64,000 nt of DNA from Panorpa germanica (Eukaryota > Arthropoda > Insecta > Mecoptera > Panorpidae), in assembly GCA_963678705.1 (NCBI GenBank), contig OY783209.1, forward strand, positions 13,392,001-13,456,000. The letters run 5' to 3'. The notes under the pieces were generated by a model. That model did no database searches and had not been told where the DNA came from. It saw only the letters and a program-made list of their open reading frames with translations. Of this stretch, positions 55,701 through 64,000 are shown piece after piece. The number at the start of each line of letters is the position of its first letter. Within the stretch, counting starts at the first letter, position 1. The position numbers and the translations under genes are program-made.

Positions 55701-56833
55701 CTTTAATTATTAAAGGGATTGAACGTTGTGCAACATTTGAAATGCATGTGACCTCACAACCGCTAGTTGCTATCTCTTTTATACAACCGAGCATAAAAGA
55801 GATATATTTTTGACAGAACTTTGACAAGTTTACAGGTTACCAACCTTACAACTCATAAATCTCTGCTATATGTATTTATATATCAAAATATCAAATATTA
55901 TTTACAGCTATTTCAAGGAACAATAAAATTTCAATATTATGTCTGCCTTAACAGGGTTAAATAAAATAAAAACTTATTATTCTTTGACTTGACTTGATTA
56001 TTTCGACTACCAACAGTTACAAAACATTACCAAGGCACTGACCTACTCAACAAATGCAAACGTTAAAATGCATTTTGTGTCATACAAATATGGCCGACCA
56101 TTTCTAGCGCTAAAACTACAATTTAAATTTTTAGTTACTATATCTCCGTCAACATTTAGATATTTAATAAAATAGACACGCCAATACAACAATTGAAAAA
56201 TCGACCATTAAAAAATGAGTATTATTTGTACCCTAACATGTTATTCCTAATTACTTTTCAACTAGTGTCCGGCATTTCCTGTTACCAATGTGATTCTGCT
56301 ACCAAACTGGAATGTTCTGATCGTATGATTGGTCGCCCAAACGGAAACATCACTCCCACCAGTTGCGATCACGTGTACGATGCACTTTATTGCATCAAAT
56401 CGACGGCAGTTTATGGTTCTTATTTATTTCTACTAATTGTAGTTGCGAATTGCTTGTTTTAATGTGTTTTTTTATTATCTTATAGAGTTTCAAACAATAA
56501 TTAATCATTTGTTGCCGCTTGTTTCGTTGTCAAACTATTGTTGTTGCTTGTATGGTTTATTTGCGTCGTTGTCTTTAAATGTTTTCCCGCCTAAAAGAAG
56601 CAAAATACTAAAATCTAATAAAAGTTGATGAAATTGCAGGTGGAATTGGAGCTAAACGATATTGTTCGTCAAAAGATCTTGGAAATTACTGCAACTATGT
56701 AAAACAACCAGGAGATCAATTGGAATACAGATCCTGTATATTTACCTGTGATACAGACGGATGTAATAGTGCTGCCGTCTTTCTACCAAGTTCCTTATTA
56801 ATATTCGCAGTCGTTATGAAAATTATTTTATAA
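52790..56833 (+). CDS. Ly6/three-finger GPI-anchored protein with alternative second exons
   Basis: Small secreted, membrane-anchored protein of the insect Ly6 (three-finger fold) family. Exon 1 52790-52847 encodes a signal peptide (MYLYKVILSCTLLCASIQS). Exon 2A 55009-55173 or exon 2B 56266-56415 encodes fingers 1-2 (GINCFQCDGTD... or GISCYQCDSATK...). Exon 3 56640-56833 encodes finger 3 (YRSCIFTCDTDGCN) and a hydrophobic GPI-signal tail (LPSSLLIFAVVMKIIL). Both second exons start and end in the same phase and each gives five cysteines. Exon 3 gives five, so either choice makes the standard ten-cysteine domain (138 or 133 aa). The donors of 2A (GTCAAA) and 2B (GTTCTT) are weak. The function is not known; relatives act in septate junctions, sleep and channel regulation. 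AATAAA at 56898-56903. Confidence 0.85.
53228..53790. repeat. Long inverted repeat in intron 1 of the Ly6 gene
   Basis: Two arms of about 220-240 bp (53240-53455 and 53548-53787) are reverse complements with scattered differences: for example GTCTAGGGGATGTTTG pairs with CAAACATCCCCTAGAC, ACCTGCTAACTT with AAGTTAGCAGGT, and TTTTAAAACAGTTGTC with GACAACTGTTTTAAAA. The loop is about 90 bp. Being intronic, it would be transcribed as a long hairpin. It may be a foldback MITE; no target duplication was identified. Confidence 0.75.
53791..55008. other. Ly6 intron 1, remaining part
   Basis: AT-rich intron sequence. AATAATTAYYCGATATAGCTACACC-type sequence appears in inverted form at about 54288-54310 and 54603-54625 (phrase AAAAGGTGTAGCTATATCG), so 54288-54625 is probably another small inverted-repeat element. 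Confidence 0.4.
55303..55560. mobile_element. MITE family 3, complete copy
   Basis: Inverted ends CGCCCAGTAAACATTTTGG and CCAAATTGTTTACTGGGCG, about 258 bp. A truncated relative is at 34235-34411. It abuts MITE family 1 copy 9. Lies between exons 2A and 2B of the Ly6 gene. Confidence 0.7.
55560..56219 (+). mobile_element. MITE family 1, copy 9
   Basis: Forward copy lacking only the outermost bases: it starts GCTTGTGTCCTATG and stops at AAAAAATGAG without the ACACAAGCCCATT end. It lies 46 bp upstream of exon 2B of the Ly6 gene. Confidence 0.82.
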
Positions 56834-59683
56834 AAGGAAAATCAGTGGAATTAAAATTGTGACTGTTCTATAAAACATTAATTAAGTTAGGTTGTAAAAT
56901 AAAATAGGCTACATATTTTTTTATTCAACTTGATAATTTCTTCCGCCTTTCCAACAAAGTATTGTACAGAAATTTAAAAGGTGTAGGCGGAAAACATGAA
57001 CTGTGAAGAAAAGAATCTATTCTAATTTTAAAAATGGGTATTAAATAAAACAAATGTCTCACATTACATTCTTTATATTTAGAATTACAAACATTAATTT
57101 TTATGGACAAGCCAATATATGAAAGCTACGCTTGAGTCAAGGCATTTTATTATTTTGCGTGTTTCAAATGTTAAGTATAAGCAAATACAAGAAAATAAAG
57201 ATAATCCGAATTACCTTCTATGTAACTCAATAGTATACATCTTTAAATTTATTTGTTTGATTCTAGATTAAATTGAATATTGTTATTGAAAGCTGAAAAT
57301 TACAAATGCGATTTATTAATACATTCTTACAAATATCTTGCATAAGCTACACATCGACTTAATTAATTACTGTAAAATGCTTAAAAAGCCTAAAAAATAG
57401 AATTATTATTAGCTTAACTTTTTGTTAATATTTTATACAAAGATTGTTTATTAACTATTAAAAAATAAAACTATATTTAATCTACACATTCTTGTATTCT
57501 TGACTTGTGCCTTATTTGTTTCTACCTATTCTTTTTTGTATAGTTTACTGTAATTTTCAAATAATTATGTGTAACATTATGTACCTTGAAGTATTTTTAT
57601 ATGTATTTTAGTAACTCTATTGTATTTCCAACGTTTTTGCTAACATGGATCATATAAAACTTTAGGCTATTAGCTATAAATCTGTGTGTTAATTGCATCG
57701 TTCTTGTTTAATACTATTGTGCTTCAATCTATATTGAAATTTACTGAAATTGATTTAAATTATGGTAATATATTAATTTACTTATGAAATATAATGCTGA
57801 TATTTTTACGATAGGCAACTTTTATTACACGACACTTTGGGAAGACAAAACACAACTAAAAAGCATTGGTCAATTTTTTGATATGCTTCATCATATTTTA
57901 GTAATCATTACAATAAATTGTTCAATTATAGCAATAATGCCGTTATTCCTCTAGCAATTAGTGCAGCAAGTATTTCAAATTTTTATTGACAGTATGCATC
58001 CTCTATTTAAATTCGAAAAGGCTATTCAGCAGGTAAATGGAATGGCCATAAAGCTGAAGAGTCGCTGTATGATCTCAACATGCAAATATGAATAAATGAA
58101 ACTTTTATCAATGTGTTGTAAACATATTATATATAAACATATATTATATGTGTGTGATATTAACATATGATAAATAAGAAATTTAGAAACAATAACATTT
58201 ATTATTTTACTAAAATTAAAAGTCTTTGGTGTAATTACATAAAAAATTGTTAAAAGAATGGGAAACATTAAACAAACAAAAATATGTAACAATTATAACA
58301 ACATACAACCATTTTAAGTAATAAATTTAACAAAATGCTACCAATTAAATTAGGAATCACACTAAACAAGATAGTAACATTTAGGTATTTAACCGTATAT
58401 CTGTTATGTGTATGTTACCAATTGTGTTTATTAGGTAACCTATATTACACGTAAATAGAACCAGCAATTTAAAATTCATATTTTTATAGAATAAGTATGT
58501 AGATACTTAAAAATAGAATTAAAATATAGATCAACTAAATAAATATTAATTCTACTGTTATATTAATAACAGAAGTAATAAGCAGATTTATCAACGACAG
58601 TTTAAATTTACATTACATAATAATTTCAAATCTAAAATATATTTAACAAAAATAATAAAACCTAAAATATTTCATGGAATTTTATTAATCACATAGTTTT
58701 ACTGTCTCTAGTATTTTCTTGAATAAATTTCTTTTGTTCTGGTAGTAATATAAGTAGAAATCCTAAATAATTATTATTGCACCGAGTCGTATAACTTTTT
58801 GCATTGTTTTGTAAAAATATATTAGAATATAATAAGACATAGCAGCATTTATTTAGCAAACGAAAAAGAGATATAAATATTATATAAACGTATTTAGTTC
58901 GCATGTAATGAAACGATAATTAAAATAGAATTAGCAAGTGTCTGTATTATTAAGTATGTTTGCATATTTCTTCAAAACAATTCAAGACTATGCTAAGTTT
59001 CCACTTGGCGTCGCACATGTTCTTGTTGCAAGTGTTAATTTAGCATACGGTACGTATCATATTCATGCAACAAAATTAAATTAAATTAAAATTGTAATAC
59101 TTATAAATACTCGTACATAAAAAATTGAAATTATGAACAAGTCATTATCACATCCACGTGGAAATATCCTTGATGAATCATTTATCAGTTTTTCCTAATT
59201 GTACTTAACTTAAACAATTATATTAATGGTTATATAAATGTAAAAAATATGTATACGTTTGATATAGATTTAGCATAACAAATTATGCTTTATTTAATTT
59301 TGATATTAACACATAGTCTGATGTCTTTCAAAGCTACCAAATGTGTTGCGCTTAAAACTACTGTCCTTGTAATAAAATAGTATTAAAATACTGTGCTTAC
59401 GAATTAATTTTGCAAATTAAAAACCATGCATGGAATGCCTTAAATTGATATTTCATCATTTTGATTAATTATTATTTCGTTCAATTGTAATTTAACCGTT
59501 ATTAAATCTGACAAAATGTTATATCTGTAACAAAAATTGAAAATTATAAATGGCGGGATTCTGACCTTTTTATTAAAGACTATAAAATATAATCTTGGAT
59601 AAAAACGCTACATGTGAATTGTTAATAGTATTTATTGCGTAGATAATATTTATATTCGTACAATAAATGATGACCTTTACCTT
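56834..59683. other. Convergent intergenic region Ly6/coronin
   Basis: Very AT-rich. Contains AATAAA for the Ly6 gene at 56898-56903 and, on the minus strand, AATAAA (complement of 59631-59636) about 50 bases after the coronin stop codon. Open frames here (56925-57110, 58026-58292, 58689-58904) have the low-complexity composition of chance frames. No repeat or RNA gene recognised. Confidence 0.5.
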
Positions 59684-62932
<3,249 letters not shown>

Positions 62933-64000
62933 GGCGACGATGACGACTTCGACGGCGTCGATAGTCTCACGACGCAGTAGACTGGTTGTCTGCGGTAGCG
63001 ACTAACAACGTCACTTTGATAACGTAACACAGTAACTGATGGAACAGACGGTTGCAAAAAAAAACCGACCATGCAAATGAAACATTCAGCAACGACATTC
63101 AAAAAAAAAACACTGCTTTCAAATATACTGGTTTTGAAATGTCTCAAAAAAAAGATAATATATAATTAACACCAGGTCAGTGTCAGTGATTCATATACCG
63201 GTTAGGGTTTTTAAATTTTAAAAATCCTCTCCGCAGCAGATGGGGCGCGGGGCATGGGGGCACAACACGTAGCACAACAATCCGGAAAAAGGCGAAAGTG
63301 CAATAAACAGGAATCATTCACGCTGCAAAAGTAATAAATAAATAAAATGCACAAAATAATAATAATAAAAAAAATTATAAAATGAAAGTAAAATAATATA
63401 AAATTATATAAATATTAGTAAATAAGTAAGAGTAATTGATTAGCTAAACCATACCTTTAACCAACCAAAGTTTTGGCCTAAATTATTAGTATAAATAATA
63501 GCAAAAATACGTGAAAATAAATAGCCCGGTCAAAATACACGATAAAATAGGGGTAGATTAGCTATAATTCGCATAGAGCTGAAAGTTGGTATAGACCTTA
63601 GGAATATTATTACAAATAAAATTCTAAAAGTCCTCACCGAGCGCACATTTGCATAAAAAGTTATTCAAGACTCAGGTCAATAAAAATAGTTTTTCCAATT
63701 TTTTCGGTAAACGGTAGGTTTTATCATTAAAATACATGAGACAAAAGTTGTAGATCATGAAATTATCTTATTGTTCTTATATTCTTTTTCTAAGAATCAC
63801 CATTCCTGAGATATTGCGATTCTAAATCACCGAAAACAATAATTTGTACGCTGAACCGCCTATATACTATATACTATATACACGCCATCGGATGTTTAAT
63901 ATGAGTAAAAATATTGGTTTGTGCAACTTGTAAATATAAATTATACGATTTAGAGAATATACACATTGTTAAGAAAAATATGGACATTTCAAAGTGTTCC
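62933..64000. other. Coronin upstream region
   Basis: The 5' UTR and promoter of coronin probably lie within 62933-63200, where CG-rich triplets (GACGGCGTCG type, on the complement) occur just before the start codon. From 63300 on the DNA is AT-rich, with a short ACTATATACTAT repeat near 63863-63883 and no gene recognised. Confidence 0.4.

Overview
The window is nuclear DNA of an insect, AT-rich, with short GT-AG introns and a dense load of DNA transposons. The order is not determined from sequence alone. I rebuilt six protein-coding genes exon by exon; in every one the splice phases close and the frame is intact. The evidence fields list exons as coordinate ranges.

Layout. (1) 617-7069, minus: a small secreted reeler-domain defence protein of the l(2)34Fc type. 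Its two introns hold a Tc1/mariner relic, a piggyBac relic and a hAT-like element. (2) 13420-16730, plus: phosphoserine aminotransferase. (3) 17405-18776, minus: the SpoT homologue MESH1, tail to tail with the aminotransferase. (4) 26903-38798 and 43296-50108, plus: two tandem pyruvate kinase genes with identical exon architecture. Between them sits a 2.4 kb hAT transposon with perfect 8-bp target duplications. (5) 52790-56833, plus: a Ly6/three-finger GPI-anchored protein with two interchangeable second exons. (6) 59684-62932, minus: coronin. A possible alternative first coding exon for pyruvate kinase 1 lies at 19242-19283.

The rest is mostly mobile DNA. A ~700 bp MITE family with TGGGCTTGTGTCC ends has nine substantial copies. 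There are three Helitron-like elements ending in a hairpin plus CTAG, three piggyBac-derived copies in TTAA sites, a nested internally deleted mariner, two TTA-flanked Harbinger-type MITEs, several hAT-type foldback elements, a SINE with an intact 13-bp target duplication and a paralogous empty site, and LINE and RTE-like tails. Intron 4 of pyruvate kinase 2 has grown from about 0.1 kb (in the paralogue) to 3.6 kb. It holds a long-terminal-inverted-repeat element built around a 1.3 kb palindromic minisatellite.

Functionally, pyruvate kinase (last step of glycolysis) and phosphoserine aminotransferase (serine branch from 3-phosphoglycerate) are metabolically linked, but nothing in the sequence suggests joint regulation. 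The most interesting points are the predicted mutually exclusive exons of the three-finger gene, the diverging second pyruvate kinase whose splice sites are hugged by MITEs, and the satellite-bearing foldback element.
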